Assembly (NCBI RefSeq): GCF_001625215.2
Contig: NC_030381.2
Span: 48,941,214-49,005,213 of the forward strand
Reading direction: 5' to 3'
Origin: Daucus carota subsp. sativus
Lineage: Eukaryota > Streptophyta > Magnoliopsida > Apiales > Apiaceae
Length of the DNA stretch: 64,000 bases
The notes under the pieces were generated by a model that saw nothing but the letters and a program-made list of their open reading frames with translations, ran no database searches and had not been told where the DNA came from. Position 1 is the first letter of the stretch, and the number at the start of each line of letters is the position of its first letter. The position numbers and the translations under genes are program-made. Shown here piece by piece: positions 1 to 13,053 of this stretch.

Positions 1-194
1 ACTATATATAGTTAATAATTTATAACATGTACAAAAACTTAAATTACTATTTATATGGTATTATTCAGTTGCTTGAACTACACATTTAAATTTATTTATT
101 TAAATACAATCAAACAATTATTTAAGCAATTTAATACTTATAAGTGATTAAGTTGTCTGGAAAAGATGTAGAAGTCGTGAAACAAAAGTTAATG

Positions 195-435
195 GACATG
201 TTTATTTAGGAGAAGTTAGTTTTGCTTTTGGCTTTTGTTTTTCTTGACTGTGTAAATAAGTAGAAATATTTTTAAGAAGATGAGAAAACTAGTTTCTCTA
301 TCAGAACTTCTACTTCTTTTCCAAACACCTTATTAACTTAATTATTTCTCACTTCTACTTCACTTTTTTAATTTAAATAAAAAGTTACTTATTTTAAGTA
401 ACTCAAAAAAGCCCCAATATTCTTTGCTTTTTATA
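195..435. repeat. Degenerate Tourist-like MITE copy
   Basis: Shares wording with the better copies at 2965-3211 and 22854-23091: a 'cttttg...tgtgtaaa' left part, 'cagaacttctacttctttt' in the middle and 'tcacttctacttcactttttt' on the right. The termini are too decayed to place exact ends or a target-site duplication. Called by comparison with the other two copies. Confidence 0.4.
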
Positions 436-920
436 AGTACTTCTTAATTTTTTACACAAACGATACAAGTAAATGCTTTTAACTTATAACTCCAGGAGCC
501 GGACTTAAAAGCGCGGGCTAAACACCCATTGTATTGCTGGGGTCGTTTAATTTGGACAACATATATGTATTTTAATAAAAACATGTCCCGTCGAAGAAAA
601 TAAATTTAATGTGAAAAATGGATATTTGAAAGGAAATCATCAATCATCAATATCAATATATTTATATAAAGGAGAAGGGAGGAGCGTGTAGGTGGCGCAT
701 CTCAAATAACTCCGTCCTATTTTTCTAATTTTCTGGAATTTTTGGATGAAAAATATCAAAAATAAAAACTACTTTTTTTGTTGCAGATTAATTGATGATA
801 AATTAATCTGATTCTATTTCTGATTATTTATGGTATATAGTAGCTTGCAAGTTTTTTAATCTGATTCTGTTTCAGATTATCTAATTATGGAAAAGATTAG
901 CACACAAGTCTCTCTGCACC

Positions 921-928
921 TATAAATA
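921..928 (+). promoter_or_regulatory. TATA-box-like motif without a recognised gene
   Basis: TATAAATA in a favourable AT context, followed by a second 'tatataa' run. The next 250 bases have an open frame but it lacks an ATG at its start and resembles no family I know. The motif could serve an unannotated noncoding transcript or be chance in AT-rich DNA. Confidence 0.2.
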
Positions 929-1678
929 TCTATATAAGTTGTAGGGTTTTGGATCATTTAAACACAACCTTCTGTCTCAATACCACAACCCTACTCTCTA
1001 GTGGTGATAGAGATGATTCATTGACAAGAGTAAGAGATTGTTGGATGCAGCCATGCAGGAGTAGACTGCTATCTCATGAATTTAAATTGATGTTTTTGCG
1101 GACAACCAATCCAAAGAAATTGGAGGAAGGGGTATTAATGTTCGTACAACTAAAACATAATGTGTATCACTGTTAAAAGTGGAGATGGTTTCGAATTTGT
1201 ATCTCAATATCTTTTTGACATTTACGCACTTATGTTCTTGCAAGCTTACTGTCTGTTTTATTGGTCAATCAATATATATGGCTAGATGTCATCAATCAGT
1301 TCTGTTAAAGAGCAGCTTTTTACATGTAGGACATGGTGTATATGTCTAAGAAGTAATGCTTGGAAATTAATGACAATGTCAATGAAAAACATGCTTACTT
1401 TTAGAAAAACACAACTAAAATTAAGATTCGTTATGCCTTAAATCGTTAATTATATGTAAAATTTATTTTTATTTTTTCACTCATAAATTATAGTCCAATT
1501 TTGTAATTTTATATATCAATATTGGTATTGCATCGAGATGTTTATAATATAAAATTTATTTTATTTTACAAATATTAATTTTGAATTATTAACATAATTT
1601 TTATAGACCGCCACACAATTCTGTTATCTTACAAATATTAATTTTAAATTTTAATCATTAATATAATTTTTATAAGTT

Positions 1679-1704
1679 GCCGCAATGTGCGGCTTTTCAA
1701 CTAG
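1679..1704 (+). mobile_element. Helitron-type 3' terminus
   Basis: A perfect short stem (GCCGCA, loop ATG, TGCGGC) is followed seven bases later by CTAG and then a T. This is the typical layout of a plant Helitron 3' end (hairpin, short spacer, CTRR, host T). I could not find the matching 5' TC terminus upstream, so the element length is unknown; it may be 5'-truncated or decayed. Confidence 0.5.
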
Positions 1705-2964
1705 TTTAGTAAAATCTTAGACCATCATAGAGTCGTCTTTTATACAATTTTAAATACAGAAATTCAAACTAAAATATACTTTAGTTTCAAAACAAAACAA
1801 ATAAATATATTCTTTATAAGAAATTGTATTTCTTAATATTTAATGCATAGCATGTAAGTGCATAGTTATAAGTCAATATATTTAGTTAATAAATTTAGTC
1901 CGATGATTTTCAGTTTCTAATAAAATTGAAAGTTCAAATTTAATCATGTCTTGATCAAAATTTGTAGATGATATCAAACCTCGTACAAGAAAGAGAAAAC
2001 TCGTATGGAGTAATGTCTAAATCATGATTAATTGCAACCAAATTAGGCTATACAGTAGCACGTCATTCCTCTCCACCTCTCTGAGAAGCAGGTTTTACCT
2101 TGCAAGTTTCTAAAACTCAGAACCAAATCTAAATCTAATCATCTAAAATGCTTCCCGTTGTAGCCTCCTTTCTTTGTAGTACAAGGATGAATGTCCTGTC
2201 TTCTTTTTCTTGCTTAAACGATTTATAATCCAATCTCATGTACACCAACGGTAAAGCCCACACGCCTGGCCACACAATATCAACTTAACTTGTTGATATA
2301 GAACTGTACGATTTTGTCAAACACAACTCGACAATCATTTTAAAACTTAATTAATATTTCTTTAATAATAACTAATGTTTTTATATATACAAAAATAATA
2401 ATAATAAAAATAAGTTAAATGCATAAAATTTAGTACATAACATCTGTAAATATTCTTTGTAGGGATTCCACGTAAAATTTTAGTTGATGATTGATGTATA
2501 TGGAAGAGGTCCAATAATATTATTAGAGTAAATACAGTCAATCACACTTTGACACGTTATTTGGAAAAAGAATTTGGGATTATTTTTTGGGTATCTAACA
2601 TTTTCCTTCGACGAAGCTTTCCGTAGGAGGTTGGTTGTAATTATAGACAAGAGATTGATGTGATTGGATTGTGTTTTTTTATGAAATTAATTATATTTTT
2701 TATTTTTGTATGCCAACTCAATTTAACTAAGGGCTTTTTATGGTGAAGATACTCTAAGAACATCTCCAATAAATTAGCTATATGATGTCCAAAACTATAA
2801 TTTTGAGAAATGTGCACGAAAATTCAGTTCAGCAAGTTAATGTAAAACTAACAATCACTTTAGGTACTTAATATTCATTTCATGCTACAGAAAATATAAT
2901 AAAAACTTAAAAATAAAATATAAAATTCATGTGTTCAATTAATCAATCCTCATCTCGAATCTAA

Positions 2965-3211
2965 GGGGGTGTTTGTTTCCGGCTTAAAAGCCGAGTTTCT
3001 GGTTTATAAGTTAGAAACACTTATTTGTACTGTTTGTGTAAAAAGTAAAGAAGCACTCATAAAAAGTTAGGAATGCTAGCTTTTGTTTCAGAACTTCTGC
3101 TTATTTCCCAAACACTTTAATCACTTATAAGTCTTACCTTACTTCTAACTTCTACTCCACTTTTTTATTTTAAGCAAGAAACATTTATTTTAAGTTTAAC
3201 CAAACGGCCCC
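2965..3211. mobile_element. Tourist-like (PIF/Harbinger) MITE, copy 1
   Basis: A 247-bp noncoding element. Left end GGGGGTGTTTGTTTCC, and the right end read in reverse GGGGCCGTTTGGTT, form imperfect terminal inverted repeats. TAA flanks both sides (2962-2964 and 3212-3214), the 3-bp target duplication expected of PIF/Harbinger MITEs. A second, similar copy lies at 22854-23091. It sits about 240 bp upstream of the CIPK TATA box, so it is promoter-proximal. Confidence 0.7.
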
Positions 3212-3447
3212 TAAGTATCTTAACGCATATCCCACGAGATTTATCTTCCTCAGCCCAACTCGAGGACCAAAATTTTTCACATTAATTTTCCGGGCCCACT
3301 GTATTTTTCAGAAAGAATTAAACTTAATTACATCCCCCAAAAATACCTATTCAAATTCACAACCACATAAATAACATGACATGTAACACATGAGAACATA
3401 TACACAGTTACATACAGCTGTGTGTTATATATATTCATGATTTGCCT

Positions 3448-3455
3448 TATAAATA
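3448..3455 (+). promoter_or_regulatory. TATA box of the CIPK12/18/19-type gene
   Basis: TATAAATA lies about 150 bases before the kinase ATG at 3602, giving a predicted leader of roughly 110-125 bases that is rich in CA and CT. Position and sequence fit a plant core promoter. Confidence 0.6.
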
Positions 3456-3601
3456 TCTCGCTCACATTGAACTGTCATCATTTTTCAACTTAATTACAGC
3501 TCAAAACCCCCTACATGGCAGCTCAACACCACACCTCAAATCCCTAATCTATACACACAAAATCAACCTATACACACAATTCATCTTCAAAACTCAATTC
3601 C

Positions 3602-4984
3602 ATGGCGTCGAGAAACACCACCAGGAAAGAATCGCAGGGCCTGCTGCTCAACCGGTTCGAGATCGGCAAGCTTCTCGGCCACGGAACTTTCGCGAAGGTC
3701 TACGTGGCGCGGAACGTCCAGACGAACGAGAATGTCGCGATTAAAGTGATCGACAAGGAGCAGATTCTCAAAGGCGGCCTGATTCATCATATCAAGCGCG
3801 AGATCTCGATTTTACGGAGAGTGAGGCATCCGAATATCGTGCAGCTCTTCGAAGTGATGGCGACGAAATCGAAGATTTTTTTCGTGATGGAGTATGTGAA
3901 AGGCGGCGAGCTTTTTAGTAAAGTTGCGAAGGGGAGATTGAAGGAGGAGATTGCGAGGAAGTATTTTCAGCAATTGATCTCGGCCGTTGGATTTTGTCAT
4001 GCTCGAGGCGTGTTTCATCGGGATTTGAAGCCGGAGAATATTCTGCTGGATGAGGATGGGGATTTGAAGGTGTCGGATTTTGGATTGAGTGCGATTTCGG
4101 AGCAGATTAGGGGGGATGGATTGTTTCATACGTTCTGCGGGACGCCGGCGTACGTGGCGCCGGAGGTGCTGGGGAGGAAGGGCTACGATGCGGCGAAGGT
4201 AGACTTGTGGTCTTGTGGAATTATTTTGTTTGTTTTGATGGCTGGTTATTTACCGTTTCATGATCAGAATATAATGGTGATGTATAAGAAGATTTATAAG
4301 GGGGAATTTAGGTGTCCGAGGTGGTTTTCGCCTGAATTGACTAGGTTGTTGAGTAGGTTGCTTGATACGAATCCGCATACGAGGATTACTATACCGGAGA
4401 TTATGAGTAATAGGTGGTTTAAGAAGGGGTTTAAGCATATTAAGTTTTATGTGGAGGATGATAAGGTTTGTAGTGTGAAGGATGATGAGGAGGATGATAT
4501 TGATTATTCGTCGGATACGTCGGTGTCTGAGTCGGAGAGTGAGATGGAGATTAGGAGGAGGCAGTCGAATTTGCCTAGACCGGCGAGTTTGAATGCGTTT
4601 GATATTATTTCGATGTCGTCGGGGTTTGATTTGTCGGGGTTGTTTGAGGAGAGAGGGGAGCATTCGAGGTTTGTGTCGCGGGCACCGGTGTCGAGTGTTA
4701 TATCTAAGTTGGAGGAGATTGCAAAGGTTGTTAAATTTAATGTGAGGAAGAAGGATTGTAGTGTGAGTTTGGAGGGGTCGAGGGAAGGTGTCAAGGGGCC
4801 GTTGACAATAGCTGTGGAGATATTTGAATTGACACCATCATTGAGGGTTGTGGAGGTGAAGAAGAAAGCCGGGGATCGAGGAGAGTATGATGAATTTGTT
4901 AACCGCGAACTGAGGCCTGGACTGCGCAACCTTATGTTAATGGAGTCTGCTGAATCATCAAATTTGCCTTCAGATACTGAATAG
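3602..4984 (+). CDS. CBL-interacting protein kinase, CIPK12/18/19 type
   Basis: A 460-residue Ser/Thr kinase of the SnRK3/CIPK family. Ca2+-bound calcineurin B-like sensors bind such kinases at the NAF/FISL segment and release auto-inhibition, so they phosphorylate ion transporters and other targets at membranes. Visible features: glycine loop GHGTFAKV (residues 26-33), catalytic Lys48, HRD with Asp141, DFG with Asp159, activation-loop Thr177, APE at 186-188, an acidic linker (about 292-318), the NAF motif at 331-333 within [10 protein letters not shown], and a C-terminal PP2C-interaction region with VRKKDC and EIFELTP. The length is normal and the frame is intronless, as in the intron-poor CIPK clade. 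The C terminus ends in LPSDTE, reminiscent of CIPK19. The ATG follows a CA-rich leader with no earlier in-frame ATG. Assignment among CIPK12, 18 and 19 is uncertain. Confidence 0.95.
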   Translation: MASRNTTRKESQGLLLNRFEIGKLLGHGTFAKVYVARNVQTNENVAIKVIDKEQILKGGLIHHIKREISILRRVRHPNIVQLFEVMATKSKIFFVMEYVKGGELFSKVAKGRLKEEIARKYFQQLISAVGFCHARGVFHRDLKPENILLDEDGDLKVSDFGLSAISEQIRGDGLFHTFCGTPAYVAPEVLGRKGYDAAKVDLWSCGIILFVLMAGYLPFHDQNIMVMYKKIYKGEFRCPRWFSPELTRLLSRLLDTNPHTRITIPEIMSNRWFKKGFKHIKFYVEDDKVCSVKDDEEDDIDYSSDTSVSESESEMEIRRRQSNLPRPASLNAFDIISMSSGFDLSGLFEERGEHSRFVSRAPVSSVISKLEEIAKVVKFNVRKKDCSVSLEGSREGVKGPLTIAVEIFELTPSLRVVEVKKKAGDRGEYDEFVNRELRPGLRNLMLMESAESSNLPSDTE

Positions 4985-7900
4985 TGGGGATAGAGAATGG
5001 TACGGCCTTTTCTCTGTTCTTATTTAGTTGCTGTTGTATGTTCACTATTTATATTTGCTTCTGTTATTGTTCTACTTGGAGCTTTGTAAGTTCCTATAGC
5101 TTTCTTGTATCTTGTCCACTACTAATATTTGTAAACCTGTTGGAACTAATAATGCTGGCCCCATAGTTGGTTACTACGTTTTCTTCTTAAATGGTACTAA
5201 AAAAAATATTTTCTTCTTTTGCGTTGTTATGTGAATTAATTAAATTAATGAAATAAGAATTATAACTTATCTGAATAAAACTGCTGCTTCCGTTTTTGAA
5301 CATTGAAACAAAGAGACTCAGTTTTATGTTTATATAAATGACAAGAAATACTCAAATAGAAAGTGAAGGGGTAAATGGTTACATTTTACACCCAAAGTTT
5401 GGCGATGCATATGACAAGAAACGATTAGGTTAGATGTAGTCTATTTTCTTAGGCTGCAGGAGATTGTGACAATAGTAAGAAAAAAGAATGGGAAAAGAAT
5501 CGCAACTGAATGTTTGGAAAGGATGACCTTGATACATGTGCCCTAATCAATTCAGTTCATTAAAAACAATAGCGAGTAGGCCATTTTTGGTGGTTTCTTC
5601 TAAATTTATTTCCTGTATTATGGTTGTTGGACATTTATTTATTAATTGAGCATACTAATTGTGTTATATCAATTGCATGTGCTGATACAGTCATGCAGGT
5701 CGGAAAGCTTCAAGTATTTTGTTCAAACATCACATTTCCTCTGTTGCCCCCTCTTTTATCTCTCAAAAACTTCATATTTATAAGTGTTATTTTGATGCTT
5801 GCAAGAAGTATTCTCAGTAACAGCCAGGTTGTATATTTCTAAAAGTTAAAAAACTTATATATAGGGAGTTTCATCCTTAGCGAATCTCATATTTACCAAG
5901 AATTTATGTATTTATCTTGGCATTAATTTTAATGTCAAACTAGATATTAACGAGAGGAGGAAGTCTAGAGACCACTGAAATTTAGTAGAGAACGGGAAGG
6001 CATGTCAGGCTTTCGTATGATAGACTGATCAGATTATAAAGATTGGTTTTTTTTTTTTGATATAGTTGTATGCTTCATACATTTAAATTAGCAATGCGAT
6101 AACAAGTAACTATACGGTCTTCAAATTTCCTGCGTCATCATCACTGCTATATTCCTATGCACACGTGAGCGAATTTCAAAGGACGGCGCAGGAACATAAA
6201 GTTTAATTAAAGAAGATTCGGCTAAGTTTTTTTTTTTTTTTATTATTAATTTTTTGCATTAAGTGTTTTGTATGTTCGTTTCCAAAACTTGGTATGTGGC
6301 TTATGATATTAGTAATGATATGTAATATTTTATAATATTGTTAGATCTATCTAATTCAAAAAAATTGGAATCTTAAATGGTATTTTAGGTGACATGATGC
6401 AAATGAAAGTGATAAGCCCTTTTCTGATCTATATACCTAATATTGTGCTGGTAGATAAAGAAGGAAACATTGATTGATTTAGGTACAGAGAAGTTAGTTG
6501 CAGTAGGATTCTCTGTTGATGATTTCATGAATGGATTTGATTGCTTGGGTGAAATGTGTGTATCTTACTATTGTAAACTGAATGGCTTATTTGTCTTCTC
6601 TTTCTAATTGTTGAACAAGATTTTGGTTCAAATTACTGATTTTCTGGTTAATACATTTGAAAATCAGACTTCTGGACTGGAGCGTGCATCTGCTCAAGCA
6701 TCTTCATTTGATTGTTGTTAACAAACTGCTTGTACCTGAACAGTATCACTAGAAGAGGGATTCAGATATACTACACATACCAGTGGAGCAAAAGATCGTA
6801 TGTTATGAAGAAATTCGTTTCTTCTGTTTATGTAGTGTAGATAGTTGGCTGAGATGTTTAAGCTGACTTGGAATCATAGAAGAGAGTCTTAATTGTGATC
6901 AAATTTGTGGAAAGTTTAATTTGATGACGTGTTAATTACTAATTTGTGGAAAGTTTTTGCATCCCCCCTCCCCCTCTATATGTTTTTGCAGTTCTTGTAA
7001 TTTCTTCATCATTATTAGCTTAAGATGAAATTCTTATAAGCTCGACTGGAACCTACATCCAGCTACATCGTACTAAGAAGGTACATATTGAATGCACGAA
7101 CTTAGAAAATGATTGTTACCTCATTCAATTCTAGAAGTAGAATTGCAACAAGGATTGAAAGCTTGGGGGTCCAGAATAAATGCATACAAGTATTACTGAG
7201 CTTGTAAACGTCTATGTTGAATGTCTGTTCTTATATGGTAGGTTTTAGGTTTAGCTGCACAGATTTTTCAAAAACAGTAGTTGGTGAAAACTTATTCCCC
7301 CCCTTTTTTTGTCACTTTATTTTTGTCTATTATGTGTGATTCCATTTCAGAGTTTTGAGCTGATGAGCTACGAGATTTGTCATTATTTGTGATCCAATTA
7401 CCATTAGTTGGAGTATCTTTGGCCTACCAAAGAGATCTATAAGATATCATTGTTATACTTTGCTCTTGTATTTTAGCGTAAACCTTTCTAATAGATGTTG
7501 ATCTGTGGAGTAAAGTAGTTTCAGATATTTTAGCTGTGCTACATTGGTGCAAACCATAAAGATGCATCTTTCTTTGGGCATGGGACGATATTTTATTTTA
7601 ATACGTCAAATATTAGTGGAAGATGGAAAGTGGGAAGGCTTGGGCCACTATATCATCAGTCTATTAGTGAACGGAAACTAGAAATACATTGATATACGAG
7701 TGGAGAATTGAAAGCAGGAAGGATTTGGTGACAAATTTATCGACAAATTTTTATAAACATGATCACGGAGAGTCGAAACATTCTAGGAGTTGTATAATTA
7801 TTCTTGGTGACCCAAATTTTTATGAGTTTAAGTAGAATTCTTTGGCCTTAGTTGAGTTGAGCCCTTCATTAAGGCCGTGATTTCTCCCTACATTTTTTAA

Positions 7901-10900
7901 TATATAAAAACCCGAACATAAACACTTTTTACTTAATAAAATCGAGTTTTTTCTAATACAAATCTGAGATATACATCTTTTTACATGTACAAAACTATGG
8001 CATCACTGAGTTCCGGAAACAACAATCGAAAAACAAATTATACAAGTACTGTACTTAGTAGTGCAGTGTGGAAAATCATGCATGATTAAGCCTTGTACAT
8101 TTTATCGGCTAACCCAGTTATAATTAGTGGCATGTTTGATTATTTATTTGTCTCCTTATCCTGCCCTACCGCGTCCCCGTCGTGCCAAACGTGGGGTTGC
8201 TTTCCATTTCCACCGCTCACATTTTGTTCACCAAGTGGTGCAGCACTTTAATCATCCAATTTGTCATGTGAAATATTTTATTGCTACGAACTTAAAAATC
8301 AAATGTCATTAGACTTGTACTAATGCTTTACTGTTTTATAAGTACATGATTTTTAATTCAACGGCTGTCATGTGCATTGTGCTCACAAGTTCTCACCAAT
8401 ATAATAATAAACAAATGAAATGATATGAAATGCCAAAGCCATTATCAAGCAGCCAAGTTGTAATTTAAATGTTCTAGATATTTTCTGCGGCTAATCAGGT
8501 GCTGGGAGTTGTTTGATTAAGAATTGTTTTAACTCCTGGGTTCCATAATAATCCAATTGACTATTGTTTCAACTTTTGTAGACACTTGATGTCTGTATAA
8601 TAAACTTTAACTATGATTAATCATTTTGAGATTACAGTTGTCGAATGGAGTTGGAGTAATAAGTTACACATGCTCTGATAACACTAACCAACTTTTTGTA
8701 TTATATAATATATTTAAATTAAAAGTATAAAACCTGATGACCAAAAAATTAATGATCGATGTAATTTGATGTGATGAGTTGATGTTAGAATAAGTTATCA
8801 GGATATGTAAAGTTAAAATAAATTAATGTTATTTTTTTATGTGATAGGAGTTAATCTCTCCTTTTCAACATTGATCAATTAGGACATTTCTAACCGTGAT
8901 TCAAAAATTTAAATTTGGGGCAGTTCGGTCCAAACCACTCCAATCGTGGACTAAAAAGCGATCCAAATTTGGATCAGTGAATAGTACGGTCCAAATTTGA
9001 ATAGTCCAAATTTGGATCACTACTATTCACTAACCCAAATCTTTTTAACATTAAAATATTATTACTTTTATTATTTGATGATTTTGTTGATGTTATTAAA
9101 AATAGATTAATTAAGATTAGAATATAACTAAAACAACGATTAATTATAAATTAAAATTTCAAAATACATAAAATTTCAATAAATTATCGATCGCTGCAAA
9201 AAAAATCAAAGATAAATATTGCTCATTTTGAACTTCGAGATACACTTATTGAGCATTTGTGGAAAGAATATACTAATTTAAATTACATAATTGAAATAAG
9301 ATTTGGATTTTACCCCAAATATGGATCATTGAGTTAGACTTAACAACGGACAATCTTATCAGGCTGATAGTATCAGGCGTCAACTTTAAGCAACCGAGCA
9401 TTGGTTGGTTGCCCGCCCCTGTTTCATTATATTTGTTCAGTTAAATCAATAGAAAGTGATGATACTCGTATATGATATTACTATATAAAGCACTCGGAGA
9501 TATATGTGTGGGGTGGGGTGGGGGGGTGGGGGTGGGGGGCGGGGAGTAGTCAACTTGGTGAGTGATAATGCTCGAGACAGTAGTTCTTTAAAACAATCAC
9601 CATCCTCTACTAAAATTAATTAATTTATATTATAAATAAAAAATATACAGATTATGTGAAAAGAATCCAATTATATATATTTGCATATTAAAAATAAAAT
9701 CACACACCAACCATGCCCATCAATTGTTTATAATTTTAACCAACATACTACACATGACTATATTTGTCGAACCTCGTGCCGGTAAAAAATCTGTAAGAAG
9801 ATTACACACATTTATTACCGTATTAAACTGATATTTCTAAATATTCAATCACATATTATTTTTAAATTATAATAAACCAATATAACCGATGTCTTACGGG
9901 TTTAGCAAAATTTACATAATGTCTTATCGGTTTAGTTTAGCCAATGATTACAGGCAACACCATTGAACATATTTTTATTAGTTATATTTGTCGAACTTGT
10001 TTATAAAAAAGAATTTATAATTCACCCCGTTGAAGATTCTTTAAATAGATCAATGGAGAATTATTGTTAACAAGTGATATATATTTTACGAAATGTGGAT
10101 GATTAGAGTTGTAATAATTCCCCCCCCCCCCACAAAAAAAAAGTTTGTAATAATTTCTGTAAATACTTTGGAATCCCAGGTCTAATAAAAAGTAAATATC
10201 TTGTTGTTTAGAGGAGATCAATCTTATAGTAACTTAGATCAAATATATGGCTTCCTTCTGGCCTTCTCCACTATAACCACCATTTCACGAGTTCAAATAC
10301 CTAATGGTTAAGAAAATATACTAGTTTGAAATATCTATGATTAGAAAATGCAGTATTTGAATATAGAACAGAGCCATGTACTTCCTATACTTAAAATCTC
10401 AGAATGAAACATTGATATTGAATCACTGAACATGCATTGCATACAAATATAAGACGATATGCGTAGTTATTAAGGTTCTGAAATGAATCTGTAGTGCAGA
10501 TAATGACAGAGAGCACTAATTGAAATGTTGCAGTATAACATTACAGATAGACAATTTGCAGAACCGTTTATTAGACCAGGTCTGCACCCTCTCTTCTTAG
10601 TACCAGACCTCTCATTTTGTCACGATTGCGGGTACTGGCTAGTATTCCAAGTTTATTTACTCGTTTTTAACTGTCTCCCATTTATATCTCTTACTGTCAA
10701 TAGAATTAGGTGCCGAAAGAAAGCATTATTAGTTCATGCTCTGATCCATGTAGCACGCGGCAGGCCAATTACCTAGAAGCTAAAATCTTGATTTATCATT
10801 CTAAAATTGAAATAGGCATGAATTTTTCTGAATATAAAGGGTATGTGCTAATAAAGGTTTGTGTAGAGTAAGATTTACTGATTTAGAGGCATGAAGAGGA

Positions 10901-11670
10901 TCAATCAAAATTTCCTCATTACAGTATGAGATTAGTAGATTGTATTGATAAACAAACTTATATGATAAACTGGTAGTCAGAGCCCCTTGCCTTTAGGATC
11001 TCCTCTAGAAGGTTCACTATCAACTGCCCGAATGAAATAATAATTAGATTCAATGAAACCTATATACATGTCAGAAGTTATAAGACATGAGTGGCATTTG
11101 AATACCGTGAACTTTTCATCACAGCCGTATCTCTTTTCGGAAGACGACGAGGACAATTCAATCTTCATGCAGGCAGCCAGAACTCGGGACTCCTGCTGCC
11201 CTTCAAGGCTTTGTCAAGACTTTAAAGTTATGGTTGCTTCTCTGTGGTGCTATCATGTGATGCAACTAAACAAATTACAGTAAATAAGAGCGTCAGTAAT
11301 AAACTGAATGTGTATCTGAAAATTTTCCATAATCTCTTTTATAAAAATTGCTAAACAGGACAGCAATGTAGCCATAATCCATGGTTTGCACAATTATTTT
11401 ACCAGGATATCTCAGGAATCGTTTATATAACTTATTCAGTGCTTAAAAATAATTTTATGGTTCTTAACTGCGGAATTTCCAGAACTATACTCACATGCAT
11501 GCAAGACAAGTACTCGAATCAAAATGAAGAGAAAAACAATGTAATGACAGAAACTGAAATCAACACAAAGTATTATAATTAAGTCTAATATGATTTACCT
11601 TTATGCAGCCTGTCATTTGATTAGATGTTCTAATTTTGCAGCTGGTGAACAATCTGATACTTAAAATGTT
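4985..11670. other. Intergenic region between the two convergent CIPK genes
   Basis: About 6.7 kb with no convincing coding exon on either strand. The first few hundred bases after 4984 should hold the 3' UTR of the (+) CIPK, and those just below 11671 the 3' UTR of the (-) CIPK. Around 8880-9340 are repeated 'tccaaatttggatca' phrases with an inverted arrangement, probably a decayed MITE. A G-rich tract lies at 9508-9544 and an 11-base C run near 10121. The rest is AT-rich spacer. Confidence 0.6.
9508..9544 (+). repeat. G-rich tract with G-quadruplex potential
   Basis: Runs of four to seven G separated by single T or C bases, e.g. GGGGTGGGGTGGGGGGG. At least four G-tracts of three or more with one-base loops are visible, which satisfies the usual quadruplex pattern on the + strand. 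It lies in spacer with no nearby gene start. Confidence 0.7.
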
Positions 11671-13053
11671 CTATTCTTGCACCTGGTTTCTATCACTTTG
11701 CCAAGTCCATACAATATCCTTTAGGGAAGGCCTCAAATCTTGATTGCAAAATTTACGATATTCTAAGGTATCACCAGATGTTTTCTTCATCTCCACCATG
11801 TAAATCGATGGTGTTACTTCGAAGATTTCTGCATCAATAGCTAATTGCCCTTTCCTGCCTTCTTTGAACCCTTGTAATTTCACCTTCCAATCATGAGTTT
11901 TCTTCACATTAAAACTCTCTGTCATTGCAACTTCTTCAAGCTTGGACAAGACTAGTGCTGCTGGCTTTTGAGTAGTAAATCTATAAACCTCGGCTACATT
12001 ATCCTCAAAAAGTCCAGACAAATCAAAACCACGTGAAAGTGAGTTAATTATGTCAAATGCATTTAATGTAGTAGGCTTCACTGAAGAACAAGCTGTTTTT
12101 TGATCAAGTTCACAAGGATCATCATCACTATGACCCTCCAAGTCTGCCTCACCATTGCTATCTAGAACACTTCGCGGAGACGTGTTGTTAGCATTTGGAT
12201 CATGACCATCTTCTAAATCCCTCTCTGGGATTTCTATCTTGCTCTTGTCCTTAAGAAACCAACGGTTTTCTTTTAACTTGTCAACAGACATTCTTGTAGC
12301 CGGGTTTGGATCAAGAATTCTATACATAAGCCTTTTAACATCAGAGGGAAACCAACGAGGACATTTAAAGTCAGCTCGACTAATTTTCCTATACATTACC
12401 ATGAGATTAGAACTATGGAATGGAAGATAACCAGTCAGAAGAACATATAGTATAACACCACATGACCAAATATCCGCCTTTTGTCCGTCATAGCCCTTCT
12501 TAAGGAGGACCTCTGGTGCAACATAAGCTGGAGTTCCACATGTTGTGTGAAGAAGGCCATCCTGCCTTCTGGATTCAAGCAATGCACTCAATCCAAAATC
12601 CGAAACTTTCAGGTTGCCAGACTCATCAAGAAGTAGGTTTTCAGGTTTTAGGTCACGGTGGTAAACACCGCGGCTATGACAAAAATCAACAGCTGCAATC
12701 AATTGTTGAAAATATTTCCTAGCAGAGGCCTCTTTCAACCTACCTTTAGCAACCTTGTTGAAGAGTTCTCCACCTTTGACATGCTCCAAGGCCAAATATA
12801 TTTTCGTTTTTGTTGCCATGACTTCATGTAGCTGCACAACATTCGGGTGTCTGACAAGTCTCATAATCGATATTTCTCTTTTAATCTGATCCATCAAACC
12901 AACCCTGAGGACTCTGTCTTTGTCAATGATCTTGAGAGCAATGCTCTGTCCAGTTTTCAGATGTCGGGCATGATACACTTTAGCAAATGTACCTTGCCCT
13001 AACATTCTTCCGAGCTCATATTTATTCATCAATACGGTTCCTTTCTTCTCCAT
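11671..13053 (-). CDS. CIPK20: CBL-interacting protein kinase, CIPK20 type
   Basis: A 460-residue intronless CIPK. Landmarks: glycine loop [12 protein letters not shown] (19-30), Lys41, HRD Asp134, DFG Asp152, activation segment [20 protein letters not shown] motif at 331-333 in [11 protein letters not shown], and a C-terminal segment ending [13 protein letters not shown]. The N-terminal [15 protein letters not shown] and this C terminus agree with my recollection of Arabidopsis CIPK20 and differ from the (+) CIPK in the window. Such kinases act downstream of CBL calcium sensors, and CIPK20 relatives are linked to ABA responses (family knowledge). The ATG at 13053 is the only sensible start. 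The gene points toward the other CIPK, tail to tail, with 6.7 kb between the stops. Catalytic residues are all present, so an active kinase is expected. Confidence 0.95.
   Translation of the reverse strand: MEKKGTVLMNKYELGRMLGQGTFAKVYHARHLKTGQSIALKIIDKDRVLRVGLMDQIKREISIMRLVRHPNVVQLHEVMATKTKIYLALEHVKGGELFNKVAKGRLKEASARKYFQQLIAAVDFCHSRGVYHRDLKPENLLLDESGNLKVSDFGLSALLESRRQDGLLHTTCGTPAYVAPEVLLKKGYDGQKADIWSCGVILYVLLTGYLPFHSSNLMVMYRKISRADFKCPRWFPSDVKRLMYRILDPNPATRMSVDKLKENRWFLKDKSKIEIPERDLEDGHDPNANNTSPRSVLDSNGEADLEGHSDDDPCELDQKTACSSVKPTTLNAFDIINSLSRGFDLSGLFEDNVAEVYRFTTQKPAALVLSKLEEVAMTESFNVKKTHDWKVKLQGFKEGRKGQLAIDAEIFEVTPSIYMVEMKKTSGDTLEYRKFCNQDLRPSLKDIVWTWQSDRNQVQE

Larger units (their letters stand above)
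1..2964. other. AT-rich intergenic region with repeat debris
   Basis: No convincing coding exon is visible. The stretch is very AT-rich and contains a degenerate Tourist-like copy near 195-435, a TATA-like motif at 921-928 with no recognisable gene behind it, and a Helitron-type 3' terminus at 1679-1704. The remainder looks like ordinary decayed spacer. Confidence 0.6.

Noticed and set aside
949..1176. 75-codon open frame after a TATA-like motif
   Set aside because: It begins at TTG, not ATG, and has no family resemblance or coding-like composition.
3812..4929. Long antisense open frames opposite the CIPK12/18/19-type gene
   Set aside because: They mirror the biased codon use of the sense kinase and give Arg/Pro/His-rich nonsense proteins.
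10525..10776. 83-codon open frame
   Set aside because: No recognisable domain, no splice-compatible neighbours; judged chance.
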